64,000 nt of DNA, from assembly GCA_948567375.1 (NCBI GenBank), contig OX419759.1, positions 1,775,303 through 1,839,302 of the forward strand, read 5' to 3'. This DNA comes from Lunularia cruciata (lineage: Eukaryota > Streptophyta > Marchantiopsida > Lunulariales > Lunulariaceae). Every line of letters starts with the position of its first letter. Position 1 is the stretch's first letter. The position numbers and the translations under genes are program-made. The notes beneath the pieces are model-generated. The model saw nothing but the letters and a program-made list of their open reading frames with translations. It searched no databases and was not told the DNA's origin. Shown piece after piece: positions 1 through 10,959 of the stretch.

Positions 1-570
1 AGGAGATAATGAGCTCACTTGATTAATTGTTTCGAGATTACTGCGACTGCTGGAGGTGGAATGTAACCACTAAAACAAATGATGTTGAAGTTTGCTTATG
101 TGTCTCTATGCTTGTATGCTGGTGAGCAACCAAACGAAGGTACAAGTTGATACCACGGATCCCCTAAGGCCAGCATGGCCCACCCTCCGGTGACCCAACC
201 CCATTACCAACGCCAAAGCCTGGCACCAACTAAGGGTATTTTGGTAAATTCCCCTAACTGTAACGACTGAGTGGAGGGAAACTGCACTGCCTGAAGCAAC
301 ACAGGGAAAGTATATGGTTACTGTGAGTGCAACTTAGTGTAGCGTTCTTAAGCGTAATCACCGCTGCAAATAGTCTTAAATTTATGGAAGATATTGAAGC
401 GATTCCGTAAGTAATACACCTGCTATTGTCTATAATAGTGATAATGCAACGAATTTGACTGTTCTTATGGAGTATTAACTAAAGATACGAATTGAAATAT
501 CAATCATGTTATGAAAAGCTTTTTAATGGTCAATATCCTTCTGAATGTTGTCGGTTGCATTGTTACTGCG
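1..570. other. No recognised gene; upstream flank of the CVNH gene
   Basis: I see no convincing coding region, RNA gene or transposon signature here. The short open frames near 490-690 run through the tandem repeat that starts at 571 and look fortuitous. The stretch probably includes distal promoter of the gene beginning at 885. Confidence 0.5.
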
Positions 571-724
571 AATGCTTGGAGGGTATACCCGTCCAAACAG
601 TTGATGGGGATTTTCCCTTTCCAAGATTCGATCTCCGACTTTTCCAGAATGCTTGGAGGATATTTCCGTCCAAACAGTTGATGTGAATTTTCCCTTTCCA
701 AGATTCGAGCTCCGACTTTTCCAG
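571..724 (+). repeat. 77-bp tandem duplication in the promoter
   Basis: Two head-to-tail copies of a 77-bp unit, 571-647 and 648-724. Each begins AATGCTTGGAGG and ends in CGACTTTTCCAG. They differ at a handful of positions, so the duplication is fairly recent. They end about 25 bp before the TATA-like box of the CVNH gene, which puts them in its proximal promoter. Confidence 0.85.
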
Positions 725-748
725 TCTTTGTCGTTTCCGGGGTGTTCG

Positions 749-756
749 TATAAGAG
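749..756 (+). promoter_or_regulatory. TATA-like box of the CVNH gene
   Basis: TATAAGAG lies 136 bp upstream of the ATG at 885. With initiation about 30 bp downstream, the 5' UTR would be roughly 100 nt. Chosen by position and consensus only. Confidence 0.4.
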
Positions 757-884
757 GGAGTTCTCTGTCAAGGAGATTGTCATCTGATCTGCAGAGTTTG
801 CACTCGAGGTAATCGCATCAAGGAGGTACCCTCGACTGAAGGACAAGTTCATTCACTGTTCAAAGTACTTAGTTTCGAGCTGAC

Positions 885-1847
885 ATGGCTTCATTGAAGT
901 TTCTGCTATTCTATGCCGCTATCATTTGCATCTCTTCCGTTAATCTACTATCAGCTGAAGTACAAGCCAGAGATCCAGGTATCTTGAGCCGCTCGAGAAA
1001 CTCCAAACTATCAGCTGAAGAAGACGTATGTATCTCGCACCATTCATTGCATGGTCTGAGTTCTTACCAACCCCATGCGTGGTACAAATGCCTGTCATGA
1101 CATCCTTAGTGTTGCAGTTGGAATTCTGGATTAACCTGTCTATCCGGGTACAGCACCGTGTGATTAAATGAGCGCTAACTGTTTCCCTGATTGGGAGACA
1201 TGCAGGGCACTAATGCATCCTTCCAAATTGAATATTTTTCTGATTACACTCTGAAGATTAGACTAAGTCCGAAGTTATGGTGTGACAGTCAACCCTCGAG
1301 CTGAATCTTCAAGCAGGGTAGCATGATTGTATTCTCCGTGCTTTTATTCTACAGTGATAGTAGTCTTAAGTATCTCCACAACCTTTTGATGATATAAGTG
1401 TCGAGAAGGCGATGGTCTAAAACTTATTAAACCTTCCACGTGATGCAGTGTGGGGGCTTCGTGCTTACCTGTCACGATATAGGTGTTGTTCGATCAGAAA
1501 CACTTGAGGCGGAGTGCGAGACAAGGAGTGGATCCCTGTTCTATTCTATTCTAGAACTCAGCATAGACCTAGGCAACGAGGACGGGAAGTTGGTAAAGGG
1601 GTCTAGATTTATAGACACGTGTACAGATACCGACATATTTCCGTCCTACTCGGATCAAACTGTCATTTTCACTGCCAAGTGCCCTAATGGTAATGGCGTT
1701 TATAACGGGACCTGGGTAGATTTAAACAACGTGGTTAGCAACGTGGACGGTGTATTGGTTTGGGATGACGAGTGTCCTTTGGAATCCATGATTACCCGCG
1801 TGAATACCACTTCCATTGTGAGCAGCTCCTTAACTGCAACTGCTTAG
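885..1847 (+). CDS. Secreted cyanovirin-N-homology (CVNH) protein, two exons
   Basis: Predicted join 885-1025 plus 1449-1847, 179 residues. Exon 1 (47 codons) starts MASLKFLLF and encodes a hydrophobic signal peptide, with cleavage probably near residue 28. It ends at a strong donor (GAC|GTATGT). Exon 2 begins after ATGCAG at 1448 in the same phase (phase 0), giving a 423-nt intron. Exon 2 carries a CVNH fold signature: two half-repeats, each with a cysteine pair (C55/C70 and C105/C125 in the spliced numbering) and each closing in an N-x-D-G-x-L turn (GNEDGKL, SNVDGVL) with a DL motif before it. CVNH proteins are small lectin-like domains found in cyanobacteria, fungi, ferns and some other plants. 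Sugar binding here is inferred, and the biological role is unknown. Both exons are free of stops and the splice sites agree, so the gene is probably functional. Confidence 0.72.
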
Positions 1848-3532
1848 TTGAAGTATAGTTACTCATGTACAGTCGGGGTTCTCATCTCCGCGCCAGAATC
1901 TTGACATTGGGCCATTTCATCAGAGGACGTAAAATCAGTTGCACTCGAATCTCGAATATTGGACATGTCCTTCCCATAGATTAATATCGAGGTTTTGAAA
2001 CATTCTTGAGTATTTTCGAGGTTTCATATGCAACATGAGTTTTACATTTATATAAGAAAACCCCCTGGTATTTTCGAGGCCTCATAGGTAACATAAGTTT
2101 GACAGTAATGTAATACAATCCCGTGTGGAGTTTTATATTTGTATAATAAAACCCTGTGTGCGGCTGTTACCATCTTCTTGCACTGAAATCTTTGAAAGAT
2201 ATCTCCTAGTATTCATTGGTCAGTGTAGTGATGCTTGATCCTAAGAATTGCAACCCATGATCGTCTTTCCATTTCATCTTGAATACTTTCTGGCCATCAA
2301 TCAATCAATGGTGCCTTTGCAAATTCGATATACTCAACGCGAGGCGCCGATCGCGACACTCGATTACTACATGGAGACAGCATTTGTACTACAAATGCTA
2401 TTATGTCGGTGCACATCGAGCTGCTTCAAATGCGTCCAGATTTCCACGTGCAGTTGACACTGTCGATAACTCTGCATGAGTATGAGTATTCGATGGCAAC
2501 AACAAATATGTCTCGGAGCTGCATGAACAGTGGTGAGCGTGGTGCATATATGGACAGCAACCCGTACCTTGGAAGAAGAAGAACTGAAATTCATCGGCCA
2601 TTTACCGAAGCATAGACATTCAAAAGGCATATTTGAACACTTTCTTTGGTGCACATCGTCTGTTCAGAGTCACCAGGAAAGACCATCATGTTTTCCGTAC
2701 CCGAAGTGCACCGTCTTTATCCTGTTAATCAACTATCTCGTCTTTACCACGAGGTCTTGTCCGTTGTGTCCAAACAATAACTTAGCAAATTTCTAAATCG
2801 TCCAGAAATTGTTCTCAACTCGTGAGAAGTTTGAACCAATCTCTGTCAACAGAACATAACATCAGATGCTGTGTGCGTTTTCACCGCTTTACATTCTATA
2901 AGAACCCTATTTCTGAATGCACTGATACTTAATTCGTATAAAGTGATAGTAAAGTTTTTGTAATCCTTGTTATTGGTGAGATTCGGAATTTCGTTACGAT
3001 TTCCAGACTCATGGCTTACTGACAAATGTCTACGCAAACTCTGTCATGGCCAAAACACCGTCTGTAATCGCACTGAATATTGGATTCAATATGACGTTGT
3101 CTTTATCGACATCTCTCAAAGGACTGCAGCTGGTGCGCAAGGATACGCAAGATTTCCAGCTGGTGCGCAAGGATACTTATTAAAGGAGAATCCCTGCGCA
3201 GCCAAAGATTCTCATATAAAAGATGTCCATAGTCTAATTATATAACAAGGGGCTCTTTAGGTGTTCATTGTTCGATTGTCCCAATGGCTATGGAGCAGTT
3301 GCTAACCGACGATTTCTAAGCACGGCAATAGTACAACACTTTCAAATTCAATAATTTTGCACTAACAATTAGGCAGATGCAGGTCAGTTTGCTCGATCGA
3401 CTTCAAAATTAAGTGTATGGCACCACGGAATACAATTATCCGCATAATGCGTGATTTATTCAGACGTGTCATAGGATAAGATGGTGCAATGGAATCTAGA
3501 ATACACTCACTGCACCGTAGCACACTTAACTT
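1848..3532. other. Intergenic, short repeats only
   Basis: No gene is supported. Two diverged copies of a unit beginning TATTTTCGAGG lie at 2011 and 2069 (58-bp spacing). A 20-bp exact repeat beginning CAGCTGGTGCGCAAGG occurs at 3127 and 3157. Open frames of 60-95 codons at 2.2-3.2 kb show no recognisable domain and overlap each other on both strands, so I leave them unannotated. Confidence 0.5.
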
Positions 3533-3605
3533 AAAATGCTCCAGAGAGCCGAATAACCTTGGAGTATTTCCATCTCCAAGGTTATTCGGCACTCTGGAGC
3601 ATTTT
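3533..3605. repeat. Near-perfect hairpin (32-nt arms, 9-nt loop)
   Basis: Arms 3533-3564 and 3574-3605 are reverse complements with one mismatch, separated by TATTTCCAT. The arms start AAAATGCTCCAGAG. It could be the remains of a foldback MITE, an inverted duplication, or a young hairpin-RNA locus. No TIR or target duplication was identified. Confidence 0.85.
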
Positions 3606-3806
3606 GGAAATACTTGTAAAATTTTCTAGAGCAGATTTTCAATTACATAACAAGCTTGAGAGGTTGCATGTCTCTCTCGGATAAATAAACAAAGTGAAAA
3701 GGAGGAAGTGGAAATCACCTTGGAAAATAAAGATTATCAATAAAAATAACTCGGCTGCTTTATTGCCTTAATGGACAAGAAAAAAAAAAACAAGAGGAGA
3801 AAGAAG

Positions 3807-3950
3807 ATGAGTGCTCAGAAAACAAGAAAGCTAAAATTACAATTGATTGTTGTGATGAGTGCACAAAAAACAAGAAAGCTAAAATTACAATTGATTGTTG
3901 TGATGAGTGCACAAAAAACAAGAAAGCTAAAATTACAATTGATTGTTGTG
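3807..3950 (+). repeat. Three tandem 48-bp units, open in frame
   Basis: Units 3807-3854, 3855-3902 and 3903-3950 encode three copies of the 16-residue sequence MSAQKTRKLKLQLIVV in a 65-codon open frame (3771-3968). The last two units are almost identical. The frame has no recognisable domain and the flanks are AT-rich, so this is more likely a minisatellite with a period divisible by three than a gene. Confidence 0.75.
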
Positions 3951-4268
3951 AAGGGAATTAAGGTGTAAATACTAATAGATCTTGAAGAAACAAATAATTT
4001 TTATCTTGCTCTGTTGCAATAAGATTGAAGATGAATCTAGAGAAAGAAGAGAGCGAGGAAGTAAAGTTACTTAATGGATAGATAGAGGTGATTAAGTCAT
4101 TACCTAGATAAGTAGCACTCTCTATAGGATAGTATCAAGAAGTGATTGAGCAGTGAGTGATAAGATTAACTCATTATGATGTAACCTTAGGCATGTCATG
4201 AATGGAGTATTATAACACTATGGTAGATTAGAGGAAGAAAATACTGAAAACTCACCAATGTATAATCA

Positions 4269-7200
4269 TTGGAGTTTAAGAAAAAATTATGCAAGCAAGA
4301 ATTGCCTTTCTATGTCATAAGTACAACAATTATCTGTAAGACAAATAAATGTTTCATATGGCTAATAAAAAAAGCCCAAAATATACAACTCAATAGAAAA
4401 ATTCTTGAGAAATTGAAGGATGTGATTAATGAGTTTCAAGATATCTTCCCAAATGATATATCTTCAAGATTATTACCAAAGAAGAGAGTAGATCATAAAA
4501 GCAAGACACTTCCTTGTAAGGTCCCATATCATCTATCACCTCAAGAATTGGAGATGTGTAAACCTCAAATCAAGGAGATGTTATGGAAAGGGTTTATCCA
4601 ACCCAACATGTCACCATATAGGGCTCTTGTCTTGTTTGTGAAGAAGAAGGATGGTACAATGCGCATGCGTATTGACTAGTGAGGCTTAAATCAACAACAA
4701 TTGAAAAAAAAAATCAAATATCATACATTCCAAATATATCAAAATACCTTGCATTGGTCAATCCTTTAATCTAGTTAGAGTTAATAAAGTTCCTAATAAG
4801 TGGCTTGATATTTACTACTGGGATTTTTGTTTCTTTGATTCTCACCCTCTAAGAACTCCATTTATGCAATGGGCCAAGGTCATCCATTCCTAATTGAACA
4901 TTTGGCAATATGATGTCCAATTTGGTGATAATAGAAATAACCACCATTTTATCATAATCTTTCTCTATTTATAATGTAAAGTGGTCTCTATTAGATGGCA
5001 TCAAATACCCTTTATTTCACATGGATAACCTATTTGATCAACTCAATAAAGAAAAGCACTTCACCAAATATGATCTATGGAATGGTTACAACCAAATCTA
5101 GATTGTAGAGGAAGATGTAAACAAAATGGCTTTTTGGACCAAGTATGGCCACTTTGAGTACCTTGTGATGACATTTGGCCTCACCAATGGACTTGCCACT
5201 TTCATGAATATGATGAATGACATATTTTGTAGATACTTTGATAAATTGGTTATAATCTTCTTAGATGACATCTTAGTATATAGTAGGATGATGATGAAAC
5301 ACAAACAATATCTCTGAGAAGTCCTCCAGATATTAAGACAAAATCAATTGTATGCCAAAATTTCAAAGTGTGAGTTTAGCAAGTCTAAAGTAGACTACTT
5401 GGGGCATAAGGTCAGTGCAAAGTGTATCCAAGTACTATCAAATAAAATAAAGGTCATCCAAAAATAGAAGATCAAACTCAACTCAAGAGCTTCATGGGGT
5501 TGACAAGGTTCTATTGTCAATTTTTCAAAGCCTTCTCTAAGGTTTCATAGCCTTTAATTGCACTACTTGGTAAGGAAAAGAAGTGGATGTGGGGAACCAC
5601 ACAAGAGTTGGCCTTTTAGGAATTGAAGGATGCCTTACTACATGCACCAATCTTGAAATGGTATGACTCACAATGCCCAATCAAGTTGACTATAGATGCA
5701 TTAGGCATAGCAATAGGAGAAGTCCTACAACAAGAGTGACATGATGGATAGCACCCAATTGCATATTTCTCTCGAAAGCTATTATTAGCAAAATATAACT
5801 ATCACACCACCAAAAAAAAGGAGTTGGCTATTGTCCTTGCAACCAAACATTAGAAGCACTATCTTGGCAAGAAGGCATTTGTAGTGGAGATAGACCATAG
5901 ACCTCTCATCTACCTCAAGACATAGAAAGATCTATCTCATTGCCAAATTTGGTGAACAACGTGGTGACAATGATTCAACATGACGATCACCTATGTAGAA
6001 GGCAAGAAGCAACTTGTAGATGCATTCACCCAAATGCCGATGGCAAACCTACAGGTAGAGGTCAAGATGAACCCTAAATTTTGGCCAAGGATGTTGGTGG
6101 TTACCAAAATGGATCCACAAATTGTAGGAGTTCAATCATCCAAAGGTGCACCAACACCTAATGACTCAACTTTTGTGATGGTAAATTATGGACCTTAGAT
6201 GCAGTGGAAGTACGCAGTACCATCCTAGTTGAATGTCATTATTCTACCATTGCAGATCACATTAGAGTGGACAAGACCTCTAAGGCATTCAAATGTCATT
6301 ACTGTTGGTCCAAGATGAGCAATGATGTGATGGATTCCGTTTGGAGTTACATTCTGTCAGCAAAATAAAACTTTTAATTAAGTTCTTACAAGACTCCTTC
6401 AACCCTTTACTTCTCCTACATATTGTTGGGAATAGATAAGCATGGATCAAGTTTATGAGTTTCCCAAGACCACCTTTGGGTTTGACTCCATTGTAGTCTT
6501 TGTTGAGAGACTCAACAAAATAATTCATGTGCACTCTACCACCAAGGTCGTGATTTCTCAACAACTAGCTCAATTGTACTTAGATGTAGTCTTTTCTCAC
6601 CATGGCATGTCTCAAGTGCTCATCACCAATAGAGGTACTCAATTTACTAGTCTATTTTGGAGAGCACTCTTTGGTTTCTTCAAAACCAAATTGGCCATGT
6701 CCATATCCACGTACCAATAAAAAAAATAGAAGGGGCTTGTTGCACTATTGAAGACATGCTTTGGGATTTCATCTTAGATGAACAAGAGAGGTGAGACACT
6801 TTACTTCCATTTGTGGAATTTGCTTACTACAATTCAATAAATGCATCCACTCAAGTCATACCATTCTTTCTCATGTATGGCAAGCATCCTTTCACACCTT
6901 TGAGCTTGATGAAGATCCATATGGTGGCTGTCAGGGTTGATGTTGTCAACAATTTTGTTTGAGAATCTAACAAGGCGTGGAGAATGCCAAGAATAGGTTG
7001 AAAATCACCAAAATCACCAAAAGCAATATGCCAATGCACGTTGTATGCACATGTAGTTCATTGTGGGAGATCAGGTTTGGCTGTCAACAACCAACCTCAC
7101 ATTAGTTGGCCCTCATAGCTCAGACCTTGTTTTATTGAGTCTTTTTCTATTCTTTGTCAAATTGACACCGTAGGCTATCACCTCAAGCTACCACCACACA

Positions 7201-7522
7201 TGAAGATTCATCAAGTGTTTCATGTATCCTTACTATGCATATATGTCTCCCAAACATACCTCTTTCTCTCCACACAAGACATTTGACCTTGCTCGACCCT
7301 CATTGATGGCATGGAGGAATATGAAGTCAAAACGCATTCTCTAGAAATGCATCCATGGTGCATGCCATCCGCATGTGTAATATCTCATGCAATGGAAAGG
7401 TTACCCACTATATGAAGTGACATGGGAGCCAATAACCATCTTGACTTATGCACTAGTGTTAGTGAAATCTTATGAGCAACAACTCTGTAATGATGACGTT
7501 GCATCTTAAAAGGCAGGAGGTT
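4269..7522 (+). mobile_element. Decayed Ty3/gypsy chromovirus, pol region
   Basis: Order RT, RNase H, integrase, chromodomain, as in plant chromoviruses. The RT start is in 4269-4679 (FVKKKDGTMRMRID), an insertion or rearranged stretch follows to about 5000, and the RT catalytic motif FLDDIL lies in 5126-5317. RNase H features (DHRPLIYLKT) occur near 5890. Integrase core remnants lie in 6442-6720 (HHGMSQVLITNRGTQF). The chromodomain is recognisable at about 7385-7490 (QWKGYPLYEVTWEP). Many stops and frameshifts make it inactive. Gag and protease are not visible and no 5' LTR was found. A purine-rich tract at 7508-7520 precedes the LTR at 7523. Confidence 0.85.
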
Positions 7523-8254
7523 TGTAATACCAATAGCTAGTCATATGATATAGAAATGAGGTTTGGTTTGGTAATATCAGGAAGAATGTTATACATGGTG
7601 GACTAAGTAGATCAAACAGAGATCACCAAAAGAATACTTTTATTAATAGGCCAAAAATAAAAATATGCTTGAAGACTTTAGAATCAATAGCTAGAAATAT
7701 GATCTAAAGGTGAACTTGGGGTGGTGATATCTGGAAGTATATTATACATGATGGATAAAGTAGATCAAATAGAGATATTACCAAAAGAGCATTTCTACTA
7801 ATAAGACAGATTTCAAAATAGGCTTGAAAACTTCAAAGGTAAATTTGGAGGCCTAAATAGATGAATTAAGCCTAAAAAATGTGCTAATTATCTCCCCAAC
7901 AAAGGGAAGGTTGGCATTCTCTTCCTTGGGTTTATCTCATTGAGAGCTTTCCAATGGTATCTCATCTATATGCTTTTGAGATTCATATAGGAAGATTCTC
8001 TAAAGATTCCCAATGATCAAAGCTTATTTGACCAACTAGATAGGACAAGGACCGACATATCACCCATCCAAGCACATAAGATCAGGGTGGAGCTTGTTGA
8101 CAAATCACTTATCTATATACCTTATCGAGTAGCGGATCTTCCTTGAAGAGATCCTCTTTGGCTATATAATAAAGAGAAGATGTTCTTTTGGGGCATGGGA
8201 GTTTGAGTGTGAAGCTTTGTGTGTATTCTCTTTTGTGTTTCTCATAGTATTACA
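7523..8254 (+). repeat. 3' LTR of the preceding chromovirus
   Basis: Follows directly after a polypurine tract (AAAAGGCAGGAGG) and is bounded by the 8-bp inverted termini TGTAATAC and GTATTACA, giving 732 bp. It has a TATA-like stretch (CTATATAATAAAG) near 8163. It contains an internal diverged duplication with a period of about 153 bp (starts near 7570 and 7723). I could not find the matching 5' LTR. Confidence 0.65.
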
Positions 8255-8879
8255 CTATACCTTTGAGGACAGGCCAAGAAGAAAATATGCAAATGCTGAT
8301 TTGTTATCAAGGGCCTATGATCATGTGGTATGGATATTTTTCATTTTGGATGAGTTTTGAAAAAGAAGTGCCTTGTTGAAACCAAATTGAATCCAAATGG
8401 AGAAGCAATGAGGAGAAGAATGTGTTTTGATCCGACCGAAGGAAGTCAACTTTGTTAGAGGAGGAAGGACTCAGATTGGATAAGGCCCAAGGAAGTTGAC
8501 TTTGTGTAAGAAGAAGAAGAACTCAGATTGAATTGAAGGAAGGTAGACGCAGAAAGAGGAATACTATGCATCAAAATGAAGGTTGGAAATCAGGATTATT
8601 ATGGGGGCCATATCTCAATAACCACATGTTCAAATTGTGCATGTTACATCTTGTTGCAAGCATCTTGTTTAGGGCTTTCTATTGCCACCAAAAATTGTAA
8701 AGTTTAGAGGTTTGTAGCAAAAGTTATAAGTATTTGAAGTTTCTGGAGCAGATGTACAAAGTAGTTGAGTGTCTTTTTTAATGTTAATGTCTTTGGATCA
8801 AAACTACTTTGGGTTTACAAATTTGGACTTATATATCTTTGGTCTAGAAGCATCTTTGCCTTAGGACAAAGGTGACCAG
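8255..8879 (+). mobile_element. Fragment of another Ty3 element (RNase H end) and flank
   Basis: Directly after the LTR a different internal sequence begins. At about 8270-8325 it reads KYANADLLSRAYD, matching the end of Ty3 RNase H (N-x-x-AD-x-LSR). From there to 8880 I see only degenerate purine-rich sequence with an imperfect repeat near 8430-8550. Confidence 0.5.
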
Positions 8880-9890
8880 ATCCGAGGTAGTTGGACCTCG
8901 AAGTGCAATGAAGGTGTCTTCGGGTCTAATATCTAAAGCGTTTGAAGTAATTAGAGTAGAGAAAGAAGAGATATTTAGGATACCCATGACTTCAATTTCA
9001 GTTTAGATTGAGGATATGATAGAAATTGAAAGAGAAATAGCTCTATTGAATGAACCCAAAGTGCAGATCAGATGATGGGGTCTTTGGTCAATAACTTGAC
9101 ATATTGGAGGAGAGTGGGTTGCAAGATAAAGATGTAGATAGGTTACCCATGATCTCAATTGCAGTTTAGAGCAAAGAAATAGTCAAGTTGACAAAAGATT
9201 TGATGATAATGGATAGACCTGAAGACAAAGTAATACGTGAAGGAAGTGACCTCAGGTTTGGAAGTTGAAATAGAAGTAGACATCCAATTGGAATTTGAAC
9301 TGATTTGAGATAGGAATAGACAGATTAGAAGTAGTGGGTTGTCATTTCAGATTTGGAGATTGCTAGGAAGTAGTTTAGGAAGTTAAATAAAGTGCTCAGC
9401 CTACAAAGTGCTCAACCTATTTAACTGAAGCCCTTGTAGTTACATGTTGTTCAGTCTATGTAAACTTGAGGATAGATAAAGCAAAGTGCTATAAAGCAAT
9501 GCTTGTTGTTTGAGCTTAATTTTGAGTATCAAGTTTGTGATTGCAAGTGTGAGTGTATGAAGAATTTTGAGGTGTAATTATGAGTGTTAGATGTTGGATT
9601 ATACATCTTTGAAGCTATTATGTGTGTTTGATCTTGAGTGGATAGCAATCGGAGCGATGCCTCGATAGATCTGAGAGGAATTGTAGTGTTGGTAGTATTT
9701 TATAGTTGCGAGTGCAACATGAGGTTGATGTGAAGCAATTTTGATCAAGGAAATTGTTCTTTTAGTGGAGAGGTGGAACACAATTTTGAGATGAAGTAAT
9801 TTTGCAGTGAAGTTGCCATATTTGGGAAGGACTGAATCACCACAATCACATTTGTTTAGACAGAATTGAAGGATTTATGATTATGGGTGA
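8880..9890 (+). mobile_element. Coiled-coil-ORF LTR element, copy 1 (fragment)
   Basis: Matches copies at 15.5-18.3 kb (minus) and 43.8-45.15 kb (plus). The end of the coiled-coil ORF is at about 8,900-9,060 and an LTR-like tail follows at about 9,480-9,890 with shared blocks (for example GAGTGTTAGATGTTG). It is the most decayed of the three copies and no long open frame survives. Confidence 0.6.
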
Positions 9891-10246
9891 TAAATTGTTG
9901 TGATAAGGCAAGAGCAGTTGCTATGGTTCAAGTGGAGCAAGCCTAAAGGAAACAAAAGGAGAGCTATGACAAGAGGTAAGGAAAGAAGAAGTCAAAACCC
10001 TTCAAAGGATGATTGTGTAATGTTGTTTGATTCATATTGATTCAAGAGAGTGCAAAAGAAGTTTTTGCCTAAGTACTTTGGACCTTTCATAGTGGAGAAG
10101 GTGTAGGGAAATTACATCTATTACATCTCAAGGACTTTGGAGGAAGACACTTTGATAGGATTAACTATCATAAGTTGAAGATGTATCATAAAAGGTAGAG
10201 AGACATTCACTTGGAAAATGAAATGAAATCATAGTCAAGGGGTAAA
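9891..10246 (+). pseudogene. Integrase C-terminal remnant of a Ty3 element
   Basis: A broken frame contains LPKYFGPFIVEKV near 10,065, the usual K-x-x-G-P-x-x-I region after the Ty3 integrase core. It ends in a polypurine tract (CAAGGGGTAAA) directly before the LTR at 10247. It is the 3' internal end of the element that owned that LTR. Confidence 0.65.
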
Positions 10247-10876
10247 TGTAACATCTATTTGTGCATGTATATGTTATTGTGATATTTAATTTGGTATTAT
10301 AAGTATTTGAGAGATATTATTTATATAGAAATAAAGGATGGTTTTACATTAGTCATGAATAGTTGAAGTTAGTCATAGTTAAATAGAGGGGACCTTATTT
10401 TAGAGGAAGTGAAAAAGATGAGCATCACTATTTTGGATTCTAGTGTATTTTATTTTATTCTTAGTTGTTTGGCATTGAGAAAAGAGTTGAGAACTCTTGG
10501 ACCCACAAACCTTTTTGTTTCATATTCTTTTATAGTCCAAAGTAGCACATTTGAAAGAATTCTTAACTTAGTGGTTGGGTCAAGATAAGACAATATACTT
10601 AGGGAAATATCCCCATGAGGATGGATATTCATTTAGATTTTTGGCTTTTAGCTTAATAACTTGAGTTAATCTAGTAATTAGTAACTTTGGTACATAACTA
10701 TTTCACAAGTATATAAACTAAGAGTGAGAAGATTCTCATCATCCTTTCATTTGCAACTATCTCTCTTTCATTGAGTTCTCTTGTGAGTAATGTCTTGAAT
10801 CTTGGAGTGTTAGCTTTGGAGGAGTATGATGAAGTTGGGTTCCTTGCCTTCTTAGTCCATGGTGCACTATCATAAT
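10247..10876 (+). repeat. LTR, copy 1 of a pair
   Basis: Starts TGTAACATC after a polypurine tract. It is followed at about 10877 by AGGTATCAAAGAT, close to a primer-binding site for initiator tRNA-Met. It has a TATA-like stretch near 10710 and shares its whole length with 25849-26530, including GAGTTCTCTTGTGAG. The right border is approximate. Because LTR-like sequence is bordered here by both 3' internal (left) and 5' internal (right) sequence, it may be shared by, or recombined between, two elements. Confidence 0.7.
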
Positions 10877-10959
10877 AGGTATCAAAGATTCATCATGGAT
10901 GAGAGACAAGCTGGCTCACAATTCTCACTTCCAATAGCACCTCAATCCACATCAATTTG

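Noticed and set aside
2248-2800. Several overlapping 60-95-codon frames
   Set aside because: Mutually overlapping on both strands, no domain, no start or splice context.
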